Counted from the stretch's first letter, positions 25,327-34,437 are shown. The stretch: DNA of 64,000 nucleotides from Candidatus Zixiibacteriota bacterium (GCA_034003725.1 JAVEYB010000009.1:1-64000); one strand, 5' to 3'. Notes: generated from the letters alone by a model not told the origin. Translations and numbers: made by a program.

Positions 25327-26403
25327 ATGGACCAAAGTCAATACTCAGCAAGAGAATACCAGCCCCGGATAACAGCAATCCATCCGGTTACGCGGCGAGT
25401 GCTGCTGGTGAGCAATTCGGCCGATCCCGCCGCTGATCCCTTTGATCGTCCGGGGGCGATGGCAGAGCTTATCGGAAGAATCGACCCGCTCACCGTGAGA
25501 ATAATGCAGCTGGAGTATTCAGCCGGGGCTTTCGGTCGTTGCTGGCGGGATCTGTACGGCGCCGTGACGGCGGCAGGGACTGTACAGGTGCTGTTGTTGT
25601 CGTCACGGCTGTTGTGGCGAGGCGTTGTTCCGGCGCTGGTACTGGCTCGGTATTTTGGGCGGTCGATTGCCGTTCATATCGATACCGACCTTGCGGGCGG
25701 GATGACGAACGGTGAGTTGAGGGTGTTCGGGCGGTTTCTGCGGATGGCCGATCGGGTCACCGCGTCACCGACCGCCGACATTTCCTGGATGGGTGCCGAT
25801 CGAAACCGGGTGGCGCGTCTGCAGACAGCATCGCGGATCGAGGGCATTCCGGCGAGGGTGATCCGCCAGGTTCAGCCCAAGGTTTTGTGCTTCGTGAGCT
25901 CGAGCCAGACGGGGACGGTTGCGACGCTGGTCCGCGGGATGGAACTGGTCAAACGTAAATACCCGAGGGCGGAGCTGGTGGTCGCCACGGTTGGGGCAGC
26001 GGAGCCATCGTTCAGTTGCTGTGGCGTGCGGCAATCGTCGGTTTCTTGTGTTGCGGTTCGTACGTGGTCCGATATCCGCGGGCTCGTATCGACGGCAGAC
26101 ATGATGGTTGATTTGTCGCTGTCGCGTACGACGTTGCCGCTTCATTATGCTATGGCTGCGGGATTGCCGGTGGTGGCGCTTCGGCTCGCAGCCGACCCGT
26201 ACCTGCACGACGGAAACGCCTTCCTGCTTGGATCCGATGATTATGTGGCGGTGGCGGATACGATCACGGCCATGGTCGAGAAGCCGGATGCGACGGAGGC
26301 CGTATCGCGGGCGGTTGCATCGAGCGGCGAGTGGTGGGCACCGGAGATTCTGAAGCGTCACTGGACGTCGCATTTCGAGCATCTGCAGATCCGGCATATG
26401 TGA
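25327..26403 (+). CDS. Group 1-like glycosyltransferase
   Basis: A 358-residue GT-B-like protein. The N-terminal Rossmann domain starts VTRRVLLVSNSADPAADPFDRPG. The C-terminal domain has a strand-helix pattern ending in VSTADMMVDLSLSRTTLPLHYAMAAGLPVVALR, which corresponds to the family 4 donor-binding region, where the usual E-x7-E signature is weak (LSLSRTTLPLHYAMAAG). It also carries a central cysteine-rich stretch (FSCCGVRQSSVSCVAV), which is unusual. Donor and acceptor are unknown. ATG 25327 is selected over TTG 25303; neither has a strong ribosome site. Confidence 0.6.
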   Translation: MDQSQYSAREYQPRITAIHPVTRRVLLVSNSADPAADPFDRPGAMAELIGRIDPLTVRIMQLEYSAGAFGRCWRDLYGAVTAAGTVQVLLLSSRLLWRGVVPALVLARYFGRSIAVHIDTDLAGGMTNGELRVFGRFLRMADRVTASPTADISWMGADRNRVARLQTASRIEGIPARVIRQVQPKVLCFVSSSQTGTVATLVRGMELVKRKYPRAELVVATVGAAEPSFSCCGVRQSSVSCVAVRTWSDIRGLVSTADMMVDLSLSRTTLPLHYAMAAGLPVVALRLAADPYLHDGNAFLLGSDDYVAVADTITAMVEKPDATEAVSRAVASSGEWWAPEILKRHWTSHFEHLQIRHM

Positions 26404-26432
26404 TTGCGTCGACCTGTCGGTCCCGATATATT
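26404..26432 (+). promoter_or_regulatory. Leaderless-type promoter of the RecB-like nuclease gene
   Basis: TTGCGT at 26404-26409, a 17-base spacer, TATATT at 26427-26432, then six bases to ATG 26439, which has no ribosome site. It begins right at the stop codon of the preceding glycosyltransferase gene. Confidence 0.6.
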
Positions 26433-26438
26433 CACTTC

Positions 26439-27689
26439 ATGTTGAAACGATACAGTCATAGTGCGATTGCTACGTTTCGCACCTGTCCGCGTCAGTTCAA
26501 ATTCAAGTACATCGAGAAGCCCGATGTCGCCCGGCGGGTGACGGCGGACGCCTATATGGGCAACGCGGTTCACCGTGCGCTGAAGCAGTTGTATTCGGCC
26601 GTGGGCATGGGGCGGGTGTTGCCGCTGGAGCAGGTGCTTGCCGTGTACGATGCCGAGTGGGAGAAGCCGGAAAAGCGCCAGATCACGGTGGTGAAGGAGA
26701 GCGTGACGGTTGACGATTATATCGCGACGGGGCGCAAAATGCTCACGCGATACTACACGAGCAATCATCCGTTCGACCAGGGGACGACGCTTGCCACGGA
26801 GCGCACCATCACATTTGACTTGCCCGGCTCCACTCACAGGATGACGGCCATCATTGACCGATTGTGGCGCCGTCCCGACGGAATGATCGAGATTTGTGAT
26901 TACAAGACCGGCGATCATCTTCCCCAGGGACCGCGCGACCGTGTATTCTTTTTCCAGATGGGAATTTACCAGTTGGCGGTTCAGCAGACCTGGCCGGATT
27001 TCCGCGATATCGAGCTGGTTCAGTATTTCCTCAAGATGGATGAAAAAATCACCCACCGGATGAGCGAAGAGGATCTGGATGTTCTGCAGACGGAGTTGAA
27101 AAACGCGATCGCCGAGACGATCCACGCCGAGCGGCGCGACGAGTTTCCGACGACCGAGGGGGGACATTGCGGATATTGCGAGTTTTTCGATTTGTGTCCC
27201 GCCAAGCGTCATCGGCTGATTCTCGAAAAAGAGTCGGGGGAGAAAGAGGGCTCGGAGGTGTCGACCGCCGAGTCAGCCGCCCGGTTGGTGGAGCGATATC
27301 TTGACGTTCACGAGCGGCTGCGGGAGATCAAAAGCGAGGCTGATGCGCTGAAGGTGGATCTGGCGCGGGCGGCGGGTGATCTGGGCGTCAACAAGCTGGT
27401 CGGCGGCACGGGGGAAGTGTCCGTGAAGGTGAGTCGAAAAGAGAAGTTTGTCACGAAGACGGGCGACGAGCAGGGATGGGCGGATTTCGGGGCGGTGGTC
27501 CGGCAGCTTCATCTCGACGACTATCTTGTTCCCGACGCCAACGGGATCTACAGGGACATATATAAAAAGGGCCTGCTGCCCGACGAGGATCTTCAGAAGC
27601 TGGCGGCGTTCATAATCGAGAAGGAAGAGATCACGGTGCGGGCGAAGCTGAAGAATGCCGAGGACGAAGACGATTCCGAGTCGGCGTGA
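26439..27689 (+). CDS. RecB-family PD-(D/E)XK nuclease with iron-sulfur cysteines
   Basis: A 416-residue nuclease of the RecB/AddB/Cas4 group. It opens YSHSAIATFRTCPRQFKFKYI, the usual RecB-nuclease start with the first Cys. The active site is ATDRL-like AIIDRLWRRPDGMIEICDYKTG (Asp, Glu... Asp-x-Lys), followed by the QMGIYQLAV helix with the conserved Gln and Tyr. GHCGYCEFFDLCP supplies the other three cysteines, so a [4Fe-4S] cluster is expected. The C-terminal 150 residues add a helical segment (about 285-320) and an extra domain. No helicase or CRISPR genes are nearby, so it stands alone. A terminator follows. Confidence 0.85.
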   Translation: MLKRYSHSAIATFRTCPRQFKFKYIEKPDVARRVTADAYMGNAVHRALKQLYSAVGMGRVLPLEQVLAVYDAEWEKPEKRQITVVKESVTVDDYIATGRKMLTRYYTSNHPFDQGTTLATERTITFDLPGSTHRMTAIIDRLWRRPDGMIEICDYKTGDHLPQGPRDRVFFFQMGIYQLAVQQTWPDFRDIELVQYFLKMDEKITHRMSEEDLDVLQTELKNAIAETIHAERRDEFPTTEGGHCGYCEFFDLCPAKRHRLILEKESGEKEGSEVSTAESAARLVERYLDVHERLREIKSEADALKVDLARAAGDLGVNKLVGGTGEVSVKVSRKEKFVTKTGDEQGWADFGAVVRQLHLDDYLVPDANGIYRDIYKKGLLPDEDLQKLAAFIIEKEEITVRAKLKNAEDEDDSESA

Positions 27690-27713
27690 TAGTCGGCTTT
27701 CATTGGAAGTGAG

Positions 27714-27743
27714 AACGCCCGGCCGCTTGTCGCGGTCGGGCGT
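27714..27743. terminator. Terminator between convergent genes
   Basis: Stem AACGCCCG(G)CCGC / GCGG(T)CGGGCGTT with loop TTGTC, followed by TTGTTA on the plus strand. It separates the RecB-like gene from the minus-strand gene ending at 27772. Confidence 0.8.
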
Positions 27744-27771
27744 TTTGTTATCGGCAGTATCCGTGTCGGCG

Positions 27772-28341
27772 CTATTTCAGATAGCGAATCACGAATTCCG
27801 GGTAGATGCGCACCTGGTCGCGATCGAGGCGGGTCGTATCGGGCGGGGTGCCCTGGAGTTCATCGGCGACGCTCAGGAGTCGCTGCTGGCCCGGCGGGAC
27901 GGTGGCGGTGTCGACGACCAGGGAGTCGATCGGGTTGTCGTCGAGCGATGACACGAAAATCGTGGCGAGCCGGCCGCGTCCGGGTTCAAGGCGTTTGAAG
28001 GTGGGTCCGAGATTGGCGACCATGCCGAGCAACACGCACTGAATAGCGGTGTCCGGGCGGAAGGCCTTGAGGGTGAAGTGGTCGACGCGGCCGCCGGTGT
28101 ACACCGCAGAGTCGGCGACAATGCGATTCAGGCCTGCGGACATTCTGAGGGGGACCGTGAGGCCGGCGACCGCCTCGTCGTTGGTATATGACACGGTGAT
28201 TGACCAATTATGCGAGTCGATTCGCGACAGGTCGGCGTACACGGTATCGCGGACGCCGTGCTGGTCATCGACCTGCTGCGAGCGCAGCGCGACCGGCAGA
28301 CAGATCACAATGGCGCTGAGAACGATAGCAGTTACTTTCAT
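27772..28341 (-). CDS. Secreted protein of unknown function
   Basis: A 189-residue exported protein with a signal peptide (AIVICLPVALRSQ, about residues 5-22). The mature part is all-beta with segments such as WSITVSYTNDEAVAGLTVPLRM and RGRLATIFVSSLDD, which resemble a cohesin-like or immunoglobulin-like sandwich of the kind used as adhesive modules, but no family is assigned. ATG 28341 follows GGAGGAAGC. It ends YPEFVIRYLK. It is 70 bases downstream of the TPR lipoprotein gene in the same direction. Confidence 0.55.
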   Translation of the reverse strand: MKVTAIVLSAIVICLPVALRSQQVDDQHGVRDTVYADLSRIDSHNWSITVSYTNDEAVAGLTVPLRMSAGLNRIVADSAVYTGGRVDHFTLKAFRPDTAIQCVLLGMVANLGPTFKRLEPGRGRLATIFVSSLDDNPIDSLVVDTATVPPGQQRLLSVADELQGTPPDTTRLDRDQVRIYPEFVIRYLK

Positions 28342-28411
28342 GCTTCCTCCAGTATAACTGTCAAGTCGACGTCTCCTGAGCTTGTACACCCGGTCGGCGG
28401 AGAAGATCCGC

Positions 28412-29893
28412 CTACGATCCGCCGGCAGTCGGGTCGATCATGGACCGTTTATATGCTTCGATCAGCGAATCGGCAACATCGGGGTTGCGGAGTCGCTGGC
28501 GGTGAATCTCGGATGCGGTGATGAGCGCCGAACGTCCTACCCGGGTGTCCGGGTACCGGGCGTAGAGCTGCTCGAGCGCGCCGGCGGCTTCGGGCCACAT
28601 CTTTCGCTGGCGATACATCTCGGCTTTGTACATCAGGGCGCGCGCGGCGGCGGACCCCTGAAGCTGGATCAGGCGGTCGTACGATTCGATGCCGCGTTCG
28701 AACCACCGATTCGCTTCGGCGTTGAGTCGTTCCGCGGTGTAATGCTGCTCGAGATGCAAATACGCCGACATTGCTTCGTCCGACCCCTCGTAATTTTCGA
28801 TCAAGTAACGGAATTCCGTTTCGGCCCGCTGCCAGTTGCCTTCGAGCTCGAACGTTCTCGCCTTGAGCAGTTGTGCGGTCGGATTGGAGTTGTAGTACCT
28901 CGGGTACTGGTCGGACAACTGGATGAGTAGGTCGCGGGCCTCGGTGTACTGTTTGGTATCGAGCAGGATGGCGGCCCGTTGATAGATGAGGACCGGACGG
29001 TAGGTGGTATCGCGGCCGCTGATGTTGGCGAGCAACCGATCGTAGATGGATAACGCGTTCGAGTACTTTTTCAGTCGGCGGGCGTAGATGTCGGCGATTT
29101 GCATCTGGGCGGCGACTCCCACCTGCCCGGTTGAGTCGGTCAGGGCGTTGAGCTGGGCGATAGCGTCTTCGTGCAGTCCCGCCTGATCATACAGCGACGC
29201 GAGGCTGGAACGGGCCGCGACCGCGACATCGGTTGCCGGGAAGTCGTTGACGATGTCTCGGTAGTAGGTCTCGGCGAGCAGATAGGAGTGATAAGCCTCG
29301 GCGGTGTCCCCGATTCGGTTGTAGATCTGGAAGATATGCGCGGGGAGGTTGAAGAGCTTGAATTCGATTTCCTTGTCGGGCGACAACGGCGGGTAGTATC
29401 CGTTGTAGGTATCCGTATAGACGGTCACGGCGCTGTCCCACATTCCCTTGGCCTGGAGGATTTGTCCGAGGTTCAGCGAGGAATACATGGTTTGATAGTC
29501 GGTGAGACCGCCAAGCTCTCGCAGACGGCTGTAGAGGGTGATGCAACTGTCGAAAGCCCGGTCGGCATAAAGGTACTGAGACAGCCGAATGGTGCTGTGG
29601 TAGGCGAGGCTGGCCAATTCGAGGAACTCGGTCGGATGCGCGGCGCTGTCGACGTTATCGATTGCCTCGTAGCAGTAGGAGAGTGTCCGCGCGTAGGCAT
29701 CGCGAACCTGCTGATCGGTTCCGGGCGCGTTCAACTCGGATTTTATGGAGGCATTGCGGGCGGTCCGGTTGGCCTCGTGGAACAGTTTTTCGGCGTTATA
29801 GCGGTATTCGAGCGCCTGATTTTCAGCGCAACCGGCGCCGATCAGCACCGGGCCGATCAACGCGCACACAAGCGGAAACAGGTGTCGTTTCAT
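28412..29893 (-). CDS. TPR-repeat lipoprotein
   Basis: A 493-residue lipoprotein. The signal is MKRHLFPLVCALIGPVLIGAGC, with Cys at about 22 as the acylation site. The rest is helical and made of about eight to ten tetratricopeptide-like repeats (for example AEAYHSYLLAETYYRDIVNDF and RALMYKAEMYRQRKMWPEAA). It resembles outer-membrane assembly or gliding/secretion scaffold lipoproteins but no specific match is made. Such proteins hold other envelope proteins together. The gene has no clear ribosome site. Confidence 0.78.
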   Translation of the reverse strand: MKRHLFPLVCALIGPVLIGAGCAENQALEYRYNAEKLFHEANRTARNASIKSELNAPGTDQQVRDAYARTLSYCYEAIDNVDSAAHPTEFLELASLAYHSTIRLSQYLYADRAFDSCITLYSRLRELGGLTDYQTMYSSLNLGQILQAKGMWDSAVTVYTDTYNGYYPPLSPDKEIEFKLFNLPAHIFQIYNRIGDTAEAYHSYLLAETYYRDIVNDFPATDVAVAARSSLASLYDQAGLHEDAIAQLNALTDSTGQVGVAAQMQIADIYARRLKKYSNALSIYDRLLANISGRDTTYRPVLIYQRAAILLDTKQYTEARDLLIQLSDQYPRYYNSNPTAQLLKARTFELEGNWQRAETEFRYLIENYEGSDEAMSAYLHLEQHYTAERLNAEANRWFERGIESYDRLIQLQGSAAARALMYKAEMYRQRKMWPEAAGALEQLYARYPDTRVGRSALITASEIHRQRLRNPDVADSLIEAYKRSMIDPTAGGS

Positions 29894-30010
29894 TATTTCG
29901 TCTATCGGTTAAGTTGGCGTGGGTCATTACCGTACGCGAATATAGACGGCAGGTCAGAGCAAGACAAGCGGTTTATAGACGGACCGGACCGGGGTCACGC
30001 TGCAAAAGGA

Positions 30011-30038
30011 AGAGCCGCTCCCGGCAGGGAGCGGCTCT
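30011..30038 (-). terminator. Terminator of the PEP-CTERM gene
   Basis: A 12-base stem AGAGCCGCTCCC / GGGAGCGGCTCT with a four-base loop, followed on the minus strand by TCCTTTTG. It lies 36 bases after the stop codon at 30074. Confidence 0.85.
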
Positions 30039-30073
30039 GAAACGTCCCGGAAAAAGGTGAGTAACAGTGCGTT

Positions 30074-30874
30074 TTACGCTGTGCCCATTTTGCGGCGTGC
30101 CAGACCGGCGCCAAGCAGTCCGACGCCGAAGAGGATCATGGTGGCCGGTTCCGGAACCGCCGAATACGTTTCCTCGATCAGGTCGTTTCCGCACTCCAGT
30201 GTGAGATGGAAATCAAGGGTGCGGAAATCTCCGAGAAGCGATTTGGAGATCTGGAATTCCCAGACATAGGTGTCGCCGCTGTACGGGCGAATGGGGTTGT
30301 TCTCGTAGTCTTCCGCGAACGTCTTTATGAACGAGACATCACCGACCGTTGAGGCATCGGCGCCAACCTGCCACGGTCCGACGGTGTTTCGGATGTCGGT
30401 GTAGTTATAGTAGGTGCCCGGTTTGTTGGAGATGTGATTCCAGCTGTTGTTGACGCTCATCAGCGAGGTGGTACCGAGCACGCCGTTAGCGCCGTCGGCG
30501 ATATCGATGGCCAGGCCGTTGCCGAATCCGCCGCCATCGACTCCGATAAAGAGATCACCGATGCGGTACTGCTGATTCCAGCCGCCGCTCATGTAAGCTT
30601 CGGACTGATAGCCAAACGAGTTGGCGACGGCCACGTACACGAAGTCTCTGGTTTCGCGCACCCTGAGTCCTTCAAGGTCAAACGACTCGCCGCCGGGGCC
30701 GAGATTGCCGGGGGAGGGGAGACTGCCGACGCCGTTGGGGTAGTCGATCGGCGCCCAGTTGTTGTTGTGGTCGAACGGTGAAGAGCCGTCGCCGAAGACA
30801 TCGAAATGATAGTCAAACGCGGAGACATTTGCCGCGAGCAGTACCACGGCAGCGCCAAGTAGAATTTTCTTCAT
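30074..30874 (-). CDS. PEP-CTERM sorted exported protein
   Basis: A 266-residue protein with a signal peptide (LLGAAVVLLAANVSA) and a C-terminal PEP-CTERM signal, VPEPATMILFGVGLLGAGLARRK: the VPEP box, a hydrophobic helix and a basic end. Exosortase would cleave or process this and place the protein at the surface or in exopolysaccharide. The middle is a beta-rich domain (LFIGVDGGGFGNGLAIDIADG) of a type common in PEP-CTERM substrates. No exosortase gene is in the window. ATG 30874 has AAAGGTGG upstream. Confidence 0.88.
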   Translation of the reverse strand: MKKILLGAAVVLLAANVSAFDYHFDVFGDGSSPFDHNNNWAPIDYPNGVGSLPSPGNLGPGGESFDLEGLRVRETRDFVYVAVANSFGYQSEAYMSGGWNQQYRIGDLFIGVDGGGFGNGLAIDIADGANGVLGTTSLMSVNNSWNHISNKPGTYYNYTDIRNTVGPWQVGADASTVGDVSFIKTFAEDYENNPIRPYSGDTYVWEFQISKSLLGDFRTLDFHLTLECGNDLIEETYSAVPEPATMILFGVGLLGAGLARRKMGTA

Positions 30875-31198
30875 AGGACCACCTTTCATCGGGACGTAGT
30901 TAGACGTTGTCATGACTGAAGAAAGCAAACACGGTGCCGTCCGGTCAGGGTTGGTGCATCGCGGTATACCGGCTTGCAGAGCAACAGCTTAGCAGGCTTC
31001 GACCGGTCCATCGTTAGTGGGGTTTCTGCGTTCATTATCGTTTCGACTGCACACTGTGTATGTTCGCGTTCAACCTGTGGGGAGATTCCCATAGTGAAGG
31101 ACGGCAGGTTAGCGCCACGTTCCGATGCAGGCGACCACAAAATCCCTATCAACTCAGAGGTAAAAATGGCGGCTCCGGCTAGTCAAAAAGGAGGAGTC
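30875..31198. other. Divergent intergenic region at the left edge of the phage module
   Basis: About 320 bases between the minus-strand PEP-CTERM gene and the plus-strand portal gene. I see no integrase remnant, tRNA or obvious attachment-site repeat. Promoters for both directions must lie here, but I cannot pick them with confidence. An in-frame ATG at 31167 could start the portal protein ten codons earlier. Confidence 0.45.
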
Positions 31199-32464
31199 AT
31201 GTCAGAGATGAAACGTGATGACAGCGCGCAGCAGGGTGCAAGAGCGTATCCGGCCTTAGCCGCGCATGTTGCACCGCCCCGGAAGGCTTTCTCAACGGCC
31301 GAGCGACTTGTTCGGACGCTGCAATGGACGCCGCGCGATATTACGACCGGACGATATCGGTATCTGCTGTATCGATTTTTGTCGGATCACGTTCCGGCGA
31401 TAAGCGCGTGCATCTGGACGTGGTCGCGGCTGGTTGGCGCGCCGGGGCAGTATGTGGTACGTGACGACGGCGGCGGCGCGGCAGGCCGACGGGCGCAGGG
31501 GCGTCTCGATGAGTTGTCGGAACGGCTGTACGCCAATCCGCTGGGCTCACGAGTCGGGATGGCGACGATGATTACCGATATAACGACGGCGTTGTTTCGC
31601 GACGGTCTGGTGGGCGGGTTTTTGACGGTACATCCGGACGCATCGTCGGTCGATCAGTTCGTGCCGGTGGATCCGATGCATCTGCAGGCAGACGCCGACA
31701 AATCGCCGGTCGGATTGTATCTCGAGCTGGAGAACCGGCGAATAGATCTTCGACGGCCTGATTTCTATCTCATCACGCTTTCAGACAGTCCGGCGAGTCC
31801 GCTGGGGCGATCGGTGCTGACGGCGGTTCCGTTCGTGAGTTATATCGAGCAGCAACTGGTGTCGGATATGCAGCGATCGAGCCACAACGCCGGATTTCAT
31901 CGTCTGCATGTCAAGATCACGCCGCCGGAGCGGATGGCGGGGGAATCCGACCCGGCGTATACCGACCGCATCAACCGTTACTTCGACACCACGGTCGACA
32001 TGATTCGTTCCTGCGAGATCGATGACAATCCGGTTACGTGGGACAATGTCGAGGTGGAGTATATCGGTCCGACTCACAGTCGCGATATCGCCAACAGCTG
32101 GTTCATGTCGCATCGGGCGATGATCGAAGAGATCTGCGCCGGGACCAATCTCGCTCCGTTTCTGCTCGGGTATTCCTATGGATCGACGACGACCTGGGCC
32201 GATTTCAAGTTTGATATCGTTATGCGGCAGGTGCGGTCGGTTCAGACGCAGGTAGCGCGGTTTTTGGAGTGGATCGGCGATATCGAACTGGCGCTGGGCG
32301 GTTTCGACATGCGATGCTCGTATCGATTCGACAACTCGTTTGCGTATCGTGCCGCCGATGAAGTGCGTACACAAGCGGGTCAGATCGACAATATACTCAA
32401 GTTGTATGAGGCCGGCCTGATCGACAAAGAGGCCGCTCGGGAGAAAGCATGTCGGATCGTGTAG
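31199..32464 (+). CDS. Phage portal protein
   Basis: A 421-residue portal-like protein, the ring at the capsid vertex through which DNA is packaged. It shows the N-terminal helical LYRFLSDHVPAISACIWTWSRLVGAPGQYVV (in parts), the wing region, LRRPDFYLITLSDSPASPLGRSVLTAV, and the stem region FMSHRAMIEEICAGTNLAPFLLGYSYGSTTTWADF, typical of portal proteins. The end (AADEVRTQAGQIDNILKLYEAGLIDKEAAREKA) is the usual C-terminal helical bundle of SPP1/HK97-type portals. ATG 31199 has an AAAGGAGGAG ribosome site. It overlaps the terminase gene by 16 bases; portal before terminase is the reverse of the usual order. Confidence 0.85.
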   Translation: MSEMKRDDSAQQGARAYPALAAHVAPPRKAFSTAERLVRTLQWTPRDITTGRYRYLLYRFLSDHVPAISACIWTWSRLVGAPGQYVVRDDGGGAAGRRAQGRLDELSERLYANPLGSRVGMATMITDITTALFRDGLVGGFLTVHPDASSVDQFVPVDPMHLQADADKSPVGLYLELENRRIDLRRPDFYLITLSDSPASPLGRSVLTAVPFVSYIEQQLVSDMQRSSHNAGFHRLHVKITPPERMAGESDPAYTDRINRYFDTTVDMIRSCEIDDNPVTWDNVEVEYIGPTHSRDIANSWFMSHRAMIEEICAGTNLAPFLLGYSYGSTTTWADFKFDIVMRQVRSVQTQVARFLEWIGDIELALGGFDMRCSYRFDNSFAYRAADEVRTQAGQIDNILKLYEAGLIDKEAAREKACRIV

Positions 32465-33795
32465 TTGCGGTGGTCACACGGGAAGACTGGGAACGCGGAC
32501 TGGACGACCCGGAGTGGTTTGCACGGCGCGCGCTGGGAGTCGGCCTGCATGCCGGGCAGGCGGAATGGCTTCGTCGCTCCACCGGCCGCGAGAACGTGCT
32601 GGTCACCGGTAATCGCTGGGGGAAGTCGTTCGTATCGGCGGTCAAGCTGCTGCACCACGCGCTCTATCGTCCTCGGCCGCTCGTGTATGACCGGGCCGGG
32701 CGTTACCGGGCGGTGACGGCATCGATCACGCAGGATCAGGCTAATATCGTATTCGACACGGCGCTTCGACTCGCCCGGCAATCGGCATGGCTGGAACCGC
32801 TGATCGCGACCGTGACGCGCACGCCGTTTCCGCTGCTGCGACTCACCAACGGAGCGACGATCGAGGCGAGGTCGACGCAAAACAGGGGCGAGTATCTGCT
32901 GGGCAACGACTACGACCTGTTTGTGTTCGATGAAGTCGCGTTCGAGCCTCATCCGGAATACGTGGTGGAAGAAGTGATCCTGATGCGCCTGGCCGATCGC
33001 GGGGGGCGGCTCGATCTGGTGTCGACGCCGAACGGGAAGAACTGGTTGTATCGGCGCGCGCGGGAGATAATGGAGGGTGCGCGGCCGGGGTACTTCCAGT
33101 GCGGCGACAGCCGCGAGAACAATTTTATATCGCAAGGGTATCTTGATGAGCGCGTGAGGCATTTCACGGAGCGGCGGTTGCAGCAGAATATCCAGGGGCA
33201 GTTTGTCGACGCGGGTGGAGAGATACTTCCCGGGGCGTATATCGACGACGCTCTTCGGCTCGGAGCGGGCGGTCTGCAGACTGCATCAGGGCGGGCGCCG
33301 GTGTACATTTCCGGCTGGGATCTGGCTCGCAAGCGCACGGCGACGGTCGGCGTGACGGTGGAAGTTATCGATGGCTGCGCCCGTGTCGTGTGTTTGGAGC
33401 GGATTCGGCTTTACGACTGGCCGGCAGTGATCACGCGGATCGCCGAGCGTCAGCGGCAATATCCGGGGCGGCTGGTTATCGACGCGACGGGGCTGGGAGA
33501 CGTCATCACGCAGCACCTCGACAATTTCAAACCTCAGGCGGTGATATTCACGCCGCAGGTGAAAGCAGAGCTGTTGACCAATGTCGAGTTGTTCCACGCG
33601 CGGCGGGCGATCGGATACGAACGATGGGAGTTGCCGGACGGTCCGGGGCGGATCTGGTCTCTCGAGGATGAGCTTCGGGGCGCGCGATGGGACGATAACA
33701 GCGAATGCGACGCGCTTATGGCATTGGCGCTGGCTTTGTGGCCGCTGGCCGGCCGGGATGTGCCGCCTGTCGGCCCGCGAGTAGGACGGGCGTGA
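32449..33795 (+). CDS. Phage terminase large subunit
   Basis: A 448-residue packaging motor. The ATPase has Walker A VTGNRWGKS (residues 52-60), Walker B DLFVFDEVAF (about 160-170) with the catalytic Glu, and the motif III-like LVSTPNGK. The C-terminal RNase H-like nuclease has SGWDLARKRT (first Asp), VIDATGLGD (second Asp) and a later acidic site near NSECDALMALALAL. All key residues are present, so it looks functional. No small terminase gene is recognisable next to it. A hairpin follows at 33806. Confidence 0.9.
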   Translation: MSDRVVAVVTREDWERGLDDPEWFARRALGVGLHAGQAEWLRRSTGRENVLVTGNRWGKSFVSAVKLLHHALYRPRPLVYDRAGRYRAVTASITQDQANIVFDTALRLARQSAWLEPLIATVTRTPFPLLRLTNGATIEARSTQNRGEYLLGNDYDLFVFDEVAFEPHPEYVVEEVILMRLADRGGRLDLVSTPNGKNWLYRRAREIMEGARPGYFQCGDSRENNFISQGYLDERVRHFTERRLQQNIQGQFVDAGGEILPGAYIDDALRLGAGGLQTASGRAPVYISGWDLARKRTATVGVTVEVIDGCARVVCLERIRLYDWPAVITRIAERQRQYPGRLVIDATGLGDVITQHLDNFKPQAVIFTPQVKAELLTNVELFHARRAIGYERWELPDGPGRIWSLEDELRGARWDDNSECDALMALALALWPLAGRDVPPVGPRVGRA

Positions 33796-33805
33796 GACAA
33801 AAAAA

Positions 33806-33834
33806 GTACCCTGTAGCGGGAGACTACAGGGTAC
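33806..33834 (-). terminator. Terminator of the PEP-CTERM mini-gene
   Basis: A perfect 11-base stem GTACCCTGTAG / CTACAGGGTAC, followed on the minus strand by TTTTTTT. It serves the minus-strand gene at 33863; the plus side has no T run. Confidence 0.88.
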
Positions 33835-33862
33835 GGAAGGGAGGTGGGATGGGGAAAGTCTT

Positions 33863-34177
33863 TTACTTGTTCCCGTAATGGCGCCGAACCAGATAGGCAG
33901 CGCCGAGCCCCGCTCCCACCAGGAGGAAGGTTGCCGGTTCCGGAACCGCGACGGGCGGGTCCTCATGGACAGGTGGGTTATCGATTGGCGAGGGAGCGGC
34001 CTTGTCGCTCTCCGCTGCATGACGCGGGTTGTCCTTCTGGGAGTCGATGCGATCACGCCCATTGTTCACGCCGATTCCATAGACATCCGTGAACGTCATC
34101 GTCATCCCCAGCACAAAGACGACGATAAATAGTACCCACTTCAGCCATGCGCTTGATGTGCGCCGATACACGACCAT
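33863..34177 (-). CDS. PEP-CTERM mini-protein inside the phage module
   Basis: A 104-residue protein on the strand opposite to all phage genes around it. An N-terminal hydrophobic helix (WLKWVLFIVVFVLGMTMTF) is followed by a polar, proline-rich stretch and a C-terminal PEP-CTERM signal, AVPEPATFLLVGAGLGAAYLVRRHYGNK. There is almost no folded domain between the two signals. It has its own ribosome site (AGGTG) and terminator. It may be a host-derived cargo gene ('moron') or a host gene that the module grew around. Confidence 0.78.
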   Translation of the reverse strand: MVVYRRTSSAWLKWVLFIVVFVLGMTMTFTDVYGIGVNNGRDRIDSQKDNPRHAAESDKAAPSPIDNPPVHEDPPVAVPEPATFLLVGAGLGAAYLVRRHYGNK

Positions 34178-34437
34178 TAGTCACACCTGCCTTAAAAGTT
34201 TCCTGTCGATTCCACGTTGTCTGTAAGACCATTTGAGCAACTGCAGTGCCCAGTTTGACAAATTCGTACCTACTCCCTATCCAAGCCATTGATAAATATC
34301 GGCTTATACGTCCACGACTGAGTTTAAACCGGTACCTACTGCCGTACCCACTGCGCAATCGTCTGCGCAATTTTGAGATAGAATCGATGGAAAAAATGGG
34401 ACGGGCGGCTTTAGTGAACCCAATCGCAGGAGGTGAT
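34178..34437. other. AT-richer gap before the prohead protease gene
   Basis: About 260 bases holding the divergent promoters of the PEP-CTERM mini-gene and the prohead protease gene. A direct repeat of 'gtacctact' occurs near 34266 and 34332. The segment 'cgatggaaaaaatg...ctttagtgaac' at about 34384-34419 resembles the end of the long repeat core read in reverse, but the match is too short to call. A strong AGGAGGTGAT ribosome site ends the gap. Confidence 0.4.

Noticed and set aside
34384-34419. Fourth copy of the long repeat
   Set aside because: Only about 35 bases resemble the core and the match is broken, so chance cannot be excluded.
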